Positions 9,100-18,354 of a DNA stretch of 64,000 bases are shown piece after piece. How positions within the stretch are numbered: position 1 is the first letter of the stretch; each line of letters begins with the position of its first letter. This DNA comes from Thraustochytrium sp. TN22 (Eukaryota; Sar; Bigyra; Thraustochytrida; Thraustochytriidae): contig JABLUY010000002.1 in the NCBI GenBank assembly GCA_013306675.1, forward strand, positions 248,001 to 312,000, read 5' to 3'. The notes beneath the pieces were generated by a model that saw nothing but the letters and a program-made list of their open reading frames with translations, was not told the origin of the DNA and did not search any database. The position numbers and the translations under genes are program-made.

Positions 9100-9585
9100 T
9101 TACTCCAGAGCGATGGCCTCAATCTCCACAAGGGCGCCCGCCGGGAGACCCTTGACGGCGTAGGCGGCGCGCGCCGGCTTGTGATCACCAAAGGCCTCGG
9201 CGTAGACCTCGTTGACCTTGGCGTAGTCCGAGATGTCGGCGAGCAGCACGGTGGTCTTGAGCACGCGGTTCATGGAGGAGCCCGCGGACTCGAGGATGGC
9301 GCGCACGTTAGCGAGCGCACGGCGCGCCTGGGTGGCCGCGTCATCGCCGTCGAGGTTCTTGGTGCCGGGCACAAAGCCGACCTGGCCCGACACGAAGATG
9401 GTGCCCTTGCCGTCGCGCGTGGCCTGCACGTACGGCCCAATCGCGGCCGGTGCCTTCTCCGTAGCCACGACGCGCACCGAGCTCGCCGCGGTCCGCGCCT
9501 GCGCCACGGCCAGCCCGGCCACGGCCAGCGCCGCGGCGGACACGCACAGCGCCACCACCGCGTACGAGTCCGAGGAGCTGGACAT
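9100..9585 (-). CDS. RIDA: RidA/YjgF/UK114 family imine deaminase with N-terminal membrane anchor
   Basis: 161 residues. Residues ~36-161 are a full RidA domain: APAAIGPYVQA, FVSGQVGFVPG, ANVRAILESAGSSMNRVLKTTVLLAD and KPARAAYAV..LPAGALVEIEAIA, including the conserved Arg of the PAR motif. RidA hydrolyses reactive 2-aminoacrylate and other enamine/imine by-products of PLP enzymes. Unlike classic RidA it starts with MSSSSDSYAV and a hydrophobic stretch (residues ~9-30), which looks like a signal anchor or targeting peptide. The gene converges with the carrier and diverges from the PUB-domain gene. Confidence 0.88.
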   Translation of the reverse strand: MSSSSDSYAVVALCVSAAALAVAGLAVAQARTAASSVRVVATEKAPAAIGPYVQATRDGKGTIFVSGQVGFVPGTKNLDGDDAATQARRALANVRAILESAGSSMNRVLKTTVLLADISDYAKVNEVYAEAFGDHKPARAAYAVKGLPAGALVEIEAIALE

Positions 9586-9902
9586 CTTGCTCTGCTGCCG
9601 CTCGCTGCTGCTGCTGTGCTGCTGTTGTGCTGCTGCCGCTGCCGCTGCCGCTGCCGCTGCTGCTGCCGCTGCTGGCCTTGAGGAGGCTTCTTCTCACGGT
9701 TCGAGATTGGGTTCTGCGCGCTCGCGGTGGTCGCCGCCAAGAAGATCTGCGCGGCCTATCGGGGCCTTTAGGCCGGCTCGGGCGAGGTCGCGGCTCGTGC
9801 CGCGCAGCGCGGCGGCTCCGCGCGCAGAGCCCGAGGTGCGGGCGGAGTGGTACGGGCGGCGCTGGGCGCGGCGCCGGGCGCGGCGCCGGGCCGGCTCGGA
9901 CG
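9586..9902. repeat. Divergent upstream region with CTG/GCC repeats
   Basis: 317 bp shared by the RidA and PUB-domain genes. Imperfect CTG and GCCGCT runs fill about 9605-9674. Open frames across it (poly-Ala, poly-Cys, poly-Gln) are repeat artefacts. Confidence 0.6.
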
Positions 9903-10886
9903 ATGACGGAGCTCTCCCGCACGGAGAAGGCGCTGGCCGCGCTGGCCGCCGACCTGGGCGCCGTGGAGGCGCACGACGGCGGCGAGCTGGCGCACCGCGC
10001 CGCGGACGAGCGCACGGTGCGCGCGGCGCACGAGCAGCTGTCGGGCGAGCTGGCGGACGTGGTGGCCAAGTTCGCGAAGCGCGCCGCGGAGAAAGACCCC
10101 GAGTCGGGCGAGTTCACCAAGGGCGAGAGGTACAGGCAGCGCGCAGGCCAGGTCGCGGCGCTGCGGGAGGAGCTGCTGGAACGCACGATTGAGCAGCTGG
10201 ACAGGCTGAGCGGCGCCGAGGCAGCGCTTGAGGCGCGCGAGCGCGAGGCGGAGCGCAAACGCCAGCTCGAGCTGGAGGCCGAGGCCGAGGCCGAGGCCGC
10301 GCGCGACGCAGAGGAGGCCGAGGAGCGCGCGCGCCAGGCCGAGGAGCAGGCGCGCGAGGAGGCCGCCGCGCGCCAGCGCCGCCTCGAGCAGGCCGCCGAC
10401 CGCGTCGTGGCGGCGCAGCGCACGGAGGAGGACGTGGTTTACGCGCGCGACAGCGAGATTGTCCGGGACTTTATGGCCGGCCGCGCCGTTGGCGTTGACG
10501 CCGCCGAGGCCGCGCTCGAAGTGCTCACGGACTACTCGGGTGCCGATGCCACCTCGCGCCGCCGCGCGCAGGCCGCGCTGCGCCATCTCTCGGCGCTCTT
10601 CCAGCGCGTCGTCGCCCACCCCGAGAGCGAGGCCGTGCGCACCATCAACGCCATGAACGCGCAGTTCCGCGCCGACATGGCCGACGTCCCGGGCTGCCGC
10701 GAGTTCCTCGCCGCCTCCGGCTTCGCGCTGCACCTCCGCGTCGACCAGGACGACCAAGGCGTCGAGACGCGCTCCGTCTTTTACCGCTCCGACGAGCCCG
10801 ACCTCGCGTCCCAGATGGACGCCTGGACCGCCTGGTTCGAGCTGCAAAAGGAGATCGCCGACCTCCTCGCCAGCGCCTCGCTCTGA
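9903..10886 (+). CDS. PUB-domain protein with central coiled coil
   Basis: 327 residues. Residues ~1-110 are helical, ~110-185 form a highly charged Glu/Arg/Ala coiled coil, and ~190-300 form a C-terminal PUB (PUG) domain seen in LEVLTDYSG..., VRTINAMNAQFRADMADVPGCREFLAASGF. PUB domains bind the C-terminal tail of the AAA ATPase p97/Cdc48, so a role as a p97 adaptor in ubiquitin-dependent protein handling is likely by inference. No UBA, UBX or PNGase catalytic domain is visible. The start is the first ATG of the frame, followed by a compact MTELSRTEKAL; upstream sequence is Arg/Ala low-complexity. Confidence 0.75.
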   Translation: MTELSRTEKALAALAADLGAVEAHDGGELAHRAADERTVRAAHEQLSGELADVVAKFAKRAAEKDPESGEFTKGERYRQRAGQVAALREELLERTIEQLDRLSGAEAALEAREREAERKRQLELEAEAEAEAARDAEEAEERARQAEEQAREEAAARQRRLEQAADRVVAAQRTEEDVVYARDSEIVRDFMAGRAVGVDAAEAALEVLTDYSGADATSRRRAQAALRHLSALFQRVVAHPESEAVRTINAMNAQFRADMADVPGCREFLAASGFALHLRVDQDDQGVETRSVFYRSDEPDLASQMDAWTAWFELQKEIADLLASASL

Positions 10887-11224
10887 CCAGCAGGAGGCGA
10901 GGAGCTTTTTTCTTTGCCCGGCCACTGGCACCCGATTGCGTCTGCGGTGAAGAGAGGAGAAGAACCTCAGCTCCTGCACCAGCACGAGCAGCAGGACGAG
11001 CGGCGGCAGCGGCGTCTAACGTCTCGCCGCGGCGCGCCCGCGTCAAAGACCGAAGCCAACAAATCGGGGCGGCACCGCGCAGCGCAGCGCAGCGTAGGGC
11101 GCGGCGCGGCGGCAGCGCGGCGGCAGCGCGGCGCGCGGCGCGGCGCGCGGCGCGCGGGCCGCCGGCCTCCCAGGGCGGCGGGCAACCTGGAGTCGGAGGG
11201 GCGCATCGATTCGATTGAAACAGC
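10887..11224. other. Intergenic, GC-rich short repeats
   Basis: 338 bp between same-strand genes. A GCAGC-type run (about 11078-11096) is followed by GCGGC/GCGCGGC repeats to about 11165, immediately 5' of the TTLL9 gene. Nothing else seen. Confidence 0.5.
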
Positions 11225-12469
11225 ATGCCGCGGCGCAGCAGCAGCACGGCGAGCCTGGGCCGGCGCGCGAGCGACGGCGAGGCGGAGACGCAGGTGCAGG
11301 CGCCGGCCGACAGCGGCGAGCCCGCGGTGCTCTTCCGCACGAGCTTCCACAACGTCGTGCTGGACGTGCTGCGCAACCGGCCGGGGTGGGAGCAGACCGA
11401 CAGCGACACGGACTGGGACCTGAACTGGTGCGACATCGGCTGGGTGCGCGACTTCTACGACCACATCCAGTTCGACGACCGTCAGCGCGTGAACCACTTC
11501 CGCAATCACTACGAACTGACGCGCAAGGACCTGCTCATCAAGAACCTCAAGCGCACCAAGCGGCAGCTGGAGCGTAGCGAGCAGCATGCCGAGGCTGCCA
11601 AGTATAACTTTTTCCCCAGCACCTATGTGCTGCCGCAGGAGTACAGCCTTTTTCTCGAGGAGTTCAAGCGCAGCTCCGGCGCAACCTGGATTATGAAGCC
11701 CATCGGCAAGGCCCAGGGTAAAGGCATCTTCCTCTTCAACAAACTGTCGCAGGTGAGCGACTGGAAGAAGGACCACAAGTGGAAGGCCGACGCGCCGCAG
11801 GCCGAGACGTACGTCGCGCAGCGCTACGTAGAGCGGCCCTTCACGGTCGGCGGAAAAAAGTTCGACCTGCGCCTTTACTGCCTCGTCACCTCCTACTCGC
11901 CGCTGCAGGCCTGGATGCACCGCGCCGGCTTCGCGCGCTTCTCCGCCACGCGCTACTCCACCGCCGTCGGCGACCTCACCAACTCCTTCATGCACCTCAC
12001 CAACCACTCCATCCAAAAGACCGCCGAGAACTACGACGCCGAGCAGGGCATGAAGTGGAGCGTGCACGACCTCCGCGTCCACCTCACCATCACCTTCGGT
12101 GCCGACAAGGCCGACCGCCTCTTCGCCGACATCCAGGACATGATCGTGCGCTCGCTCATCGCCGTGCAGCAGACCATCATCCAGGACAAGCACAGCTTCG
12201 AGCTCTACGGCTTCGACGTGCTCTTCGATCAGGACTTCAAGCCCTGGCTCATCGAGGTCAACGCATCGCCCAGCCTCACCAAATCCAACCGCGAGGATCA
12301 CGCTCTCAAGTACGACGTCCTCAACGACCTCGTCGACGTCGTCGACGTCGAGGGCCGCCTGCGCGGCGACGAGACCAACATTCGCGGCTTCGACAAGGTC
12401 TACGACGGCCGCTTCCTCACCCACGCCTCGCACATCGGGTGCCGCTACGCGTCCAGCTTCCCCGGATAA
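11225..12469 (+). CDS. TTLL9: Tubulin polyglutamylase TTLL9-like
   Basis: 414 residues, close to the ~440 of animal TTLL9. The tubulin-tyrosine-ligase-like core is complete: VNHFRNHYELTRKDLLIKNL, WIMKPIGKAQGKGIFLF (nucleotide-binding), YVAQRYVERPFTVGGKKFDLR, FMHLTNHSIQK, and HSFELYGFDVLFDQDFKPWLIEVNASPS, whose Glu-x-Asn binds metal-ATP. TTLL9 adds glutamate chains to axonemal tubulin, so it implies a flagellated stage. Order and spacing of motifs match TTLL9 better than other TTLLs. The start is the first ATG; the first 35 residues are disordered. Third-position GC is near 95% in the stretch I counted by hand. Confidence 0.92.
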   Translation: MPRRSSSTASLGRRASDGEAETQVQAPADSGEPAVLFRTSFHNVVLDVLRNRPGWEQTDSDTDWDLNWCDIGWVRDFYDHIQFDDRQRVNHFRNHYELTRKDLLIKNLKRTKRQLERSEQHAEAAKYNFFPSTYVLPQEYSLFLEEFKRSSGATWIMKPIGKAQGKGIFLFNKLSQVSDWKKDHKWKADAPQAETYVAQRYVERPFTVGGKKFDLRLYCLVTSYSPLQAWMHRAGFARFSATRYSTAVGDLTNSFMHLTNHSIQKTAENYDAEQGMKWSVHDLRVHLTITFGADKADRLFADIQDMIVRSLIAVQQTIIQDKHSFELYGFDVLFDQDFKPWLIEVNASPSLTKSNREDHALKYDVLNDLVDVVDVEGRLRGDETNIRGFDKVYDGRFLTHASHIGCRYASSFPG

Positions 12470-13242
12470 GAGCGGCTCTTCCGCGGCGCGGCGCTTAGAG
12501 CAACAGCGCTTACGGAGCGAAGTTCGCGGCGGAGCATTTGTATGTAAGAAGATTGGAAACCGTATGATACCGCGCATGCGGCGTCCGCCCGCAAAAATTG
12601 CACCGCGTCAGAAACATCCGCACTCCCACGGAGTTCACCTGAACTAGGCCTAACCAACAGTAAAGGCCGAAGAAGCCGAGCGAGGGAATGATACCACAGT
12701 ACCCACCCACGCCTGACGACGTCTGCGGACCTACCGCCGTCCGCCGCCGTACTGCCGATGACGTCTGTAGTCTGCTGCACGTGACGTGCTCTGACTGCCC
12801 GGGCCAGCCGCAGCCAACCAGTCACCAGCGTATGAGGCGTCATCATCCGAGTCAGGCTGCAGCAGCCTGCTGATGCGAGGCGTCATCAGGCTGCGGCAGC
12901 CTGCAGCCTGCTCAGTCAGCACCGCAACTCGGCACGTGCAAATGAATGAGGAAGCGCCTTAAGGCCAAGTCGCGAAACGCCTTCTCTGTTTGGTGCAGTA
13001 AGGCGAGCTCGGACGCCAGTCTCGCGAGACTCGGACCGACGGACTCCCGCGTCCGAGTCTGTTGGTGACAGTAGGTCCGTCCTGGACTCGGAGTCCGGGT
13101 CTGCCAGTGGGCGCTCCTCAGGCTCACCCTTGGCAGACTCTAAACATTGCGGGCAAACCCCTTTCGAGCAGGCGACAAGGCCGCTGCGAGGCGGCGCAGC
13201 GGCGCCCGCGGCGCGCCGCGGATCAGCGCAAAAGCGGGATCA
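12470..13242. other. Intergenic between TTLL9 and the NLR-type gene
   Basis: 773 bp of clearly lower GC than the flanking genes. It holds two copies of a GAGGCGTCATCA...GGCTGC-GCAGCCTG block (about 12834-12909) and a 9-bp inverted repeat GACTCGGAC/GTCCGAGTC (13028-13059) about 185 bp before the NLR start. No gene recognised; short frames lack domain character. Confidence 0.5.
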
Positions 13243-16200
13243 ATGGCGGGTGGCCCCTTAGCGAGGCTGAAAAGATGGTGGAACTCGGCCAACTCGGCCA
13301 AACGCGAGCAGACGACGGAGCTGGAGGCCGAGGATGAGCGGACGACGGAGCGGGAGGCCGAGGGCGAGCAGACGACGGAGCTGGAGGCCGAAGCAAGGAA
13401 CATGACGACTGAGGCGGGTAGCGCGCGGGACAGCGTCGCCCTCGAGTCTGCCATGCCTGCGGACCCGCAGCCGGACCTCATAAATGTTGCTGTGCTCATC
13501 GTGCATGCGCCAGAGGACGAGGCCAAGGCGGGAGAGCTCATAGATGCAGTCCAGCCACGCCTGAGCGAGACTATCCAGCTCGCGACTTCTGCTGAAGCTG
13601 TGGAGGCGCTGGCAAGCAGGATCGAGGTTGCCATCGTGTTGGTGACCGAGGCACTCCATGACCCGGAGTGCAGGCCTCTCCTTGCAAAAACTGGCGACCT
13701 GCTGCCAAATAAGCTTGTGCCTGTCGTGGCGGACGATAGCATGCTTTTGCAAAAGGCGTGGCAAGGTGCAGTGAGCTTCTTGATGGCAAACGTACTGTAC
13801 TTCAACTTCTGCAAGCCGGAAATGGCCAGAATCCCCCGCCTCATCAGGATGATCGAGTCCACTCATCACGGGGCGGAGCCATATCGCGATTGGGATGTCT
13901 TTCTCTCGCATGAATGGGACGCGCACGAGGACGCTCGAAGCATCGCCCAGGCCCTAGAAGCCGACCATGGCCTCAAGGTGTGGCTTGATGAGAAGGACCT
14001 CGAAGGCACCATCGACAACGCGGAGGCTAGCGGCATCGAGGGCTCCAAGGTGTTTTTGGTGCTCGCGACCGAAAGGTACATGACGAAGATCAACAGCGGA
14101 GATCGCTCGGACAACTGCCTGAAGGAGTTTCGCCACGCCTGCACCCATCGCTTCGATCGAATCGTCGTGGCAGCCTTGGAACCAAGTATGATGGAATTCA
14201 GGTCCGGAATGCATGGGGAGTTCCAGCTCGCCCTGGCGTACCAGAAGCCGGTAGACGTGTACAGTAGCACCCTGGGCAGTACCGCAATTAGCCGACTTGC
14301 ATCTCTTATCAAGGACCGCATCCGCATTCCCACGGCCTCGGCAGCTCCACAGCTGTCGCCACTGTTGCGCGAGTGGTACGCGTCACTGGACCCACATAGC
14401 TCGGAGACAAGAGCCCGTGACTTTGCGAAGAAGTTTACGAGCGGAACTCGTGGCTGGATCTTCGAGAAGCTCCATAAGTGGTATGCGGAGGCCAACGAGC
14501 CCATCTTCGTGCTGCTCGGCGAAGGTGGTGTCGGTAAGAGCGTCATCATGGGCGAGATCTGTAACCGAGGGGGTGCATTTAGTGTGCCCTCCCAGGAGGT
14601 TGGTGCCAGACCGTCTTCCCGGCGGAATAGGCTCGGTTCGGAGCCAGCGGTCCTCGTCGCTGCCTATCATTTCTTCCGCCACGACGAGGCCATTGCGAAA
14701 TCCCCCACGGAGGCCCTCATCAGCATCGCATGGCAGCTTTCTCTCAATGTGCCCGGCTTCAAGGAGGGCCTGCCGCAGTCCAGAAGTGATGACCTTCGCA
14801 AGGGCACGCTCCCCGACATCTTCAACAGTCACTTGCGTGAACCGGCGAGCAAGCTTCAGAGTGATGCGGTCTCGCGCCAGGTAGTCGTCTTGGATGCTCT
14901 GGACGAGTGTGGCGCAGCGAAGCTACTCCTGGACAAGGTCATTTGTCTCTGGAAGGAGTACATGCCTGCGTGGCTTGGGCTCATCGTCAGCTCGCGACGG
15001 GAGGGCGTGGTCCTCGACCTCCTGGAACAGGTTGACCAGGAACGTGACCTCATTGAACTCAAGGATGAGCGGAACATGAGGGACGTCGGACTCCACATAA
15101 GCCATATCCTGCGCGATATGAGCGAGTTCGTCGATCCAGCAGCTGTGGACGAGTGCACGGAGTTGCTCACTTCACGGTCTGAAGGTTTGTTCCTGTGGGC
15201 GAGCTTCCTGCCTGAAACGATCAGACTGGCGGCTAAGCGCAAGCGCAATGGCAGGAAAGGATCCAGAGAATTGCTCACGTTCGAAGACATGCGGCGTGCG
15301 ACCCTCACCCTGGTGGGCTTATCTGGCATGTTCAGGGTTTATTTTGGGCGACTGAGGCGAAAGCTGCGTCGGAAAGTTCGGGGCGGCCAGCGCGTGTACA
15401 ATGTTCTGCTCGAAGCGATCATCGCTGCACGCGAGCCGCTCGGTCCCCAGCAACTCCGGCATGTCCTAGACATTCAGGACGAAGGGGACGAAGGCAACCT
15501 GGACGAGATCATGGGCAAGGCACAGAATCTTCTTTACAAGTCTGGCGACGGGAAGTACGCTCTTATCCACAAGAGCATGGCGGATTGGCTAATCCACCGG
15601 GTCCCGACCTGGAAGAAGCTGCACATCAATCGCGAAGCCGGCGACAAGCGCCTCGCCGAGTACTGCATGAAAAATGGCGACGGCCCCGGCGATGCATTTG
15701 CGTTTAGGCACGCGGTCTACCACCTCGCAAGGAGCAAGCAATCCGAGCAAGCCTTTGACCTCCTCAACTACTTCACATGGGTGCAAGACGCCGTTGAGGC
15801 TGATGGCGCCCAGGCTCAGCGGAGCGCGGACGCTCTGGTGCGCGACTGTGATGAGCTCGGCATCTTCATGTCCATGGAAAGCTCCACGCCTCGCCTGCTT
15901 CACAGGGCCAGAAGAGCGCTGATGTGGAGCCCGCGTGAGCTTCCATCGCAGGTCCTCGCTCGCTATGGATCGAGAAGTGCTGATGTCATGCTGCAAAACT
16001 TGGATTCGCCCAGAGGATTGTGGCTCAGGCCGGTGATGCCGAACCCCTCACTTCGCCACCCGCGAGACCGGGCTGGACATGTGCTGGAGGGCCACTCGGC
16101 GGATGTGAAGAGCGTGGCACTGCAAGGGTACCGGGTCGTCTCTGTATCCTCGGACCGCACCGTTCGGTTTTGGAACGCGTTGACTGGTGAAATGCAGCGA

Positions 16201-18015
16201 ACAATTGAGGAGCGGACTTCTGAATTCGTTTCTGCTGCTGTTGCCCTGGACGTGGACTGGTGTGTTGTCGGAGGGATGCGGACAGTGAAAGTCTTGGATG
16301 CTGTGACGGGCGAGCAGCGCCATGCGCTGGATGGCCACTCTGACGATGTCACGTGCGTGGCGGTGCGAGGGGACCTGGTGACGTCTGGGTCCAAGGACAA
16401 GACAGTGCGAGTCTGGGATGCGATGACGGGCAACGAGCTGCATATGCTAGAGGGCCATTCTGGCAAGGTAACTGGCGTGGCGGTGCACAACAACCGGATT
16501 GTGTCCGGATCTGTCGACATGACCGTGCGAGTGTGGAGCGCCGAGAGCGGCGGCGAGCTGTACGTGTTGGAGGGCCACTCTGCGGCAGTAAACGGCGTGG
16601 CGGTGCACAACGAACGGATTGTGTCAGGGTCCGACGACAAGTCGGTGCGGTTGTGGAGTGCGGTAAACGGCGAGATGCTGCATGTGCTGAGTGGTCACGA
16701 TGGAAGGGTGACCAGTGTGGCGCTGGAAGAAGACCGGATCGTATCCGGTTCTAACGACAGTTCGGTGCGGGTATGGGATGCGGACGGCGAGCTGCAGTAT
16801 GTGTTGAATGGCCACTTCAGCTACGTGACCTGCGTCGCGATGCACGGGGACCGGGTCGTGTCCGGATCTCTGGACAAGTCGGTGCGGGTCTGGGACTTGA
16901 TGCCAATCATTGTGCAGGAAGGACTGGAGGATTCTTCGGTCGACACAACGACGTGCGGGGACAGGACGGCCAACGCATCTGATTCCCGCTTCAGTCTGGA
17001 GAATTTCCCTCGTCACGAATCGCGGGTGACCGCACTTGTGTTCGGGCCTTCTTTGGTAGTGTCCGGATCTTTTGACGGGACCATCTGTGCATGGAATGCG
17101 CAAACTGGCGAGCTGCAACACAAGATCGACGCCCACTCCAAAAGCGTGACCTGTCTCGCGTTGCGAGGAAATGTTCTAGTGTCTGGCTCCAACGACGCGT
17201 CTGCGAAGATCTGGGACGCGAGGTCTGGCAACCAACTGCACAAGCTGCATGGCTGTGTCTGGAGGAAGGAGAACGAAACAAGGGATATACAGATGGGCTT
17301 CGCGCAGTTTGAGAGGAACGTTATTCGCACCACGCGCACATTCTATCACACCCAGGGGGTCACCTGTGCGGCGCTCTTCGACGAGAAGGTGGTGTCAGGG
17401 TCAAACGACAACTCGGTGGTGATCTGGAGCGCCACTAACGGGGAGCTAGAGGGTGTGCTTACGGGCCATAGAAGAAGTGTGACCAGCGTGGCGATGACTG
17501 GGGAGATCGTCGCGTCTGGATCCGAAGACAAAACGGTGATCGTCTGGAGTGCAACGTCCCACACCCAACTGCATCGCCTCGAGGAGCATCAAAAGGCAGT
17601 CACGAGCGTTTCAATCTCGGAAGGCTTCATCCTGTCAGGGTCCGCCGACAAGACGGTCCGTTTGTGGAGCGCGGAAACTGGCGACTTCTTGCGTTCGATG
17701 GAAGGCGATGCTGGATCGGTTGTGTGCTTGGAAGCTGGACACGATCGAGTCGTGGCAAAGTCGAAAGACGGTAGAGTTCGTTGCTGGAAGCTGGATACAG
17801 GTAAAGAGGCCTCCTACGTGGACGAGGCCTCCGATGTGGACGATTGCGATGAGACTTTCCCCGTAGCGGTGGAGGCTTCGACCCACGTTGGCCTCCGTAA
17901 CGGTGAGGGATTCACGACAGATACAGAAATTACCTGTGCTGTTCGAAGAGGGAAGGTCTACGTCGTTGGCGACAAGAGTGGCGGTGTCCACATTCTCCAT
18001 GTCACCGATAGCTGA
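13243..18015 (+). CDS. TIR-NACHT-WD40 (NLR/STAND-type) signalling protein
   Basis: One uninterrupted 1,590-residue frame. After a charged head with three 10-residue repeats (22-51), residues ~80-170 look like a degenerate TIR fold and ~214-340 a full TIR: WDVFLSHEWDAHEDA, KVWLDEKDL, SKVFLVLATERY and NCLKEF, whose Glu295 aligns with the catalytic Glu of NADase-type TIRs. A NACHT/STAND ATPase follows with Walker A GEGGVGKS (426-433, Lys432) and Walker B VVVLDALDEC (547-556). A helical linker leads to 14 WD40 blades (~950-1590), enough for two seven-bladed propellers; blades 3-7 are 117-120 bp apart. Architecture suggests a ligand-sensing, oligomerising immune or death switch, by analogy with plant, animal and fungal NLRs. 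Third-position GC is lower than in neighbours. Confidence 0.9.
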   Translation: MAGGPLARLKRWWNSANSAKREQTTELEAEDERTTEREAEGEQTTELEAEARNMTTEAGSARDSVALESAMPADPQPDLINVAVLIVHAPEDEAKAGELIDAVQPRLSETIQLATSAEAVEALASRIEVAIVLVTEALHDPECRPLLAKTGDLLPNKLVPVVADDSMLLQKAWQGAVSFLMANVLYFNFCKPEMARIPRLIRMIESTHHGAEPYRDWDVFLSHEWDAHEDARSIAQALEADHGLKVWLDEKDLEGTIDNAEASGIEGSKVFLVLATERYMTKINSGDRSDNCLKEFRHACTHRFDRIVVAALEPSMMEFRSGMHGEFQLALAYQKPVDVYSSTLGSTAISRLASLIKDRIRIPTASAAPQLSPLLREWYASLDPHSSETRARDFAKKFTSGTRGWIFEKLHKWYAEANEPIFVLLGEGGVGKSVIMGEICNRGGAFSVPSQEVGARPSSRRNRLGSEPAVLVAAYHFFRHDEAIAKSPTEALISIAWQLSLNVPGFKEGLPQSRSDDLRKGTLPDIFNSHLREPASKLQSDAVSRQVVVLDALDECGAAKLLLDKVICLWKEYMPAWLGLIVSSRREGVVLDLLEQVDQERDLIELKDERNMRDVGLHISHILRDMSEFVDPAAVDECTELLTSRSEGLFLWASFLPETIRLAAKRKRNGRKGSRELLTFEDMRRATLTLVGLSGMFRVYFGRLRRKLRRKVRGGQRVYNVLLEAIIAAREPLGPQQLRHVLDIQDEGDEGNLDEIMGKAQNLLYKSGDGKYALIHKSMADWLIHRVPTWKKLHINREAGDKRLAEYCMKNGDGPGDAFAFRHAVYHLARSKQSEQAFDLLNYFTWVQDAVEADGAQAQRSADALVRDCDELGIFMSMESSTPRLLHRARRALMWSPRELPSQVLARYGSRSADVMLQNLDSPRGLWLRPVMPNPSLRHPRDRAGHVLEGHSADVKSVALQGYRVVSVSSDRTVRFWNALTGEMQRTIEERTSEFVSAAVALDVDWCVVGGMRTVKVLDAVTGEQRHALDGHSDDVTCVAVRGDLVTSGSKDKTVRVWDAMTGNELHMLEGHSGKVTGVAVHNNRIVSGSVDMTVRVWSAESGGELYVLEGHSAAVNGVAVHNERIVSGSDDKSVRLWSAVNGEMLHVLSGHDGRVTSVALEEDRIVSGSNDSSVRVWDADGELQYVLNGHFSYVTCVAMHGDRVVSGSLDKSVRVWDLMPIIVQEGLEDSSVDTTTCGDRTANASDSRFSLENFPRHESRVTALVFGPSLVVSGSFDGTICAWNAQTGELQHKIDAHSKSVTCLALRGNVLVSGSNDASAKIWDARSGNQLHKLHGCVWRKENETRDIQMGFAQFERNVIRTTRTFYHTQGVTCAALFDEKVVSGSNDNSVVIWSATNGELEGVLTGHRRSVTSVAMTGEIVASGSEDKTVIVWSATSHTQLHRLEEHQKAVTSVSISEGFILSGSADKTVRLWSAETGDFLRSMEGDAGSVVCLEAGHDRVVAKSKDGRVRCWKLDTGKEASYVDEASDVDDCDETFPVAVEASTHVGLRNGEGFTTDTEITCAVRRGKVYVVGDKSGGVHILHVTDS
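13306..13395 (+). repeat. Three 30-bp in-frame repeats in NLR N-terminus
   Basis: Three adjacent 30-bp units encode EQTTELEAED, ERTTEREAEG and EQTTELEAEA. They are still close at DNA level, so recent slippage is likely. Confidence 0.85.
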
Positions 18016-18354
18016 TTGTGAAAAAGAGAAAATGCGAGATACCTTGGTCCCATGGGACCGGTACTTTGAAGAAGACAAAAGAGTCCGCTGTACAAGCGCG
18101 CGTTGCCGCATCCTGTGCTTCGACCTTTTTAGAAGGTGCAGCGCCATCGGCCGAGCCCTGCTCGGTAGTTGTGTGTTGCGTCAAGTTGACTTTGAGAGCA
18201 TCACGCTAGCTCTTAGCTAGCTAGCTAGCTTAGCTTGCCTGCGTCAGTGCGTCGCCGTTAGGTTGGCGCTGTCGTAAACCGCGCAAACCACTTGGCCACT
18301 TCTCTCTCGCGCGCGGGCCGGGCCAGCGCAAGCGAGGGGCGCGGTGGCGCGAGG
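18016..18354. other. Intergenic with AGCT repeat
   Basis: 339 bp. The first part is relatively AT-rich (probable 3' UTR of the NLR gene). An AGCT/CTAG tetranucleotide run occupies about 18205-18238. Nothing else recognised. Confidence 0.5.

Noticed and set aside
13028-13059. 9-bp inverted repeat upstream of the NLR-type gene as a regulatory operator
   Set aside because: Single occurrence in a region rich in GACTC/GAGTC words; nothing ties it to regulation.
12445-13127. Small frames in the TTLL9-NLR spacer as genes
   Set aside because: Short, repetitive and without ATG-proximal domain sequence on either strand.
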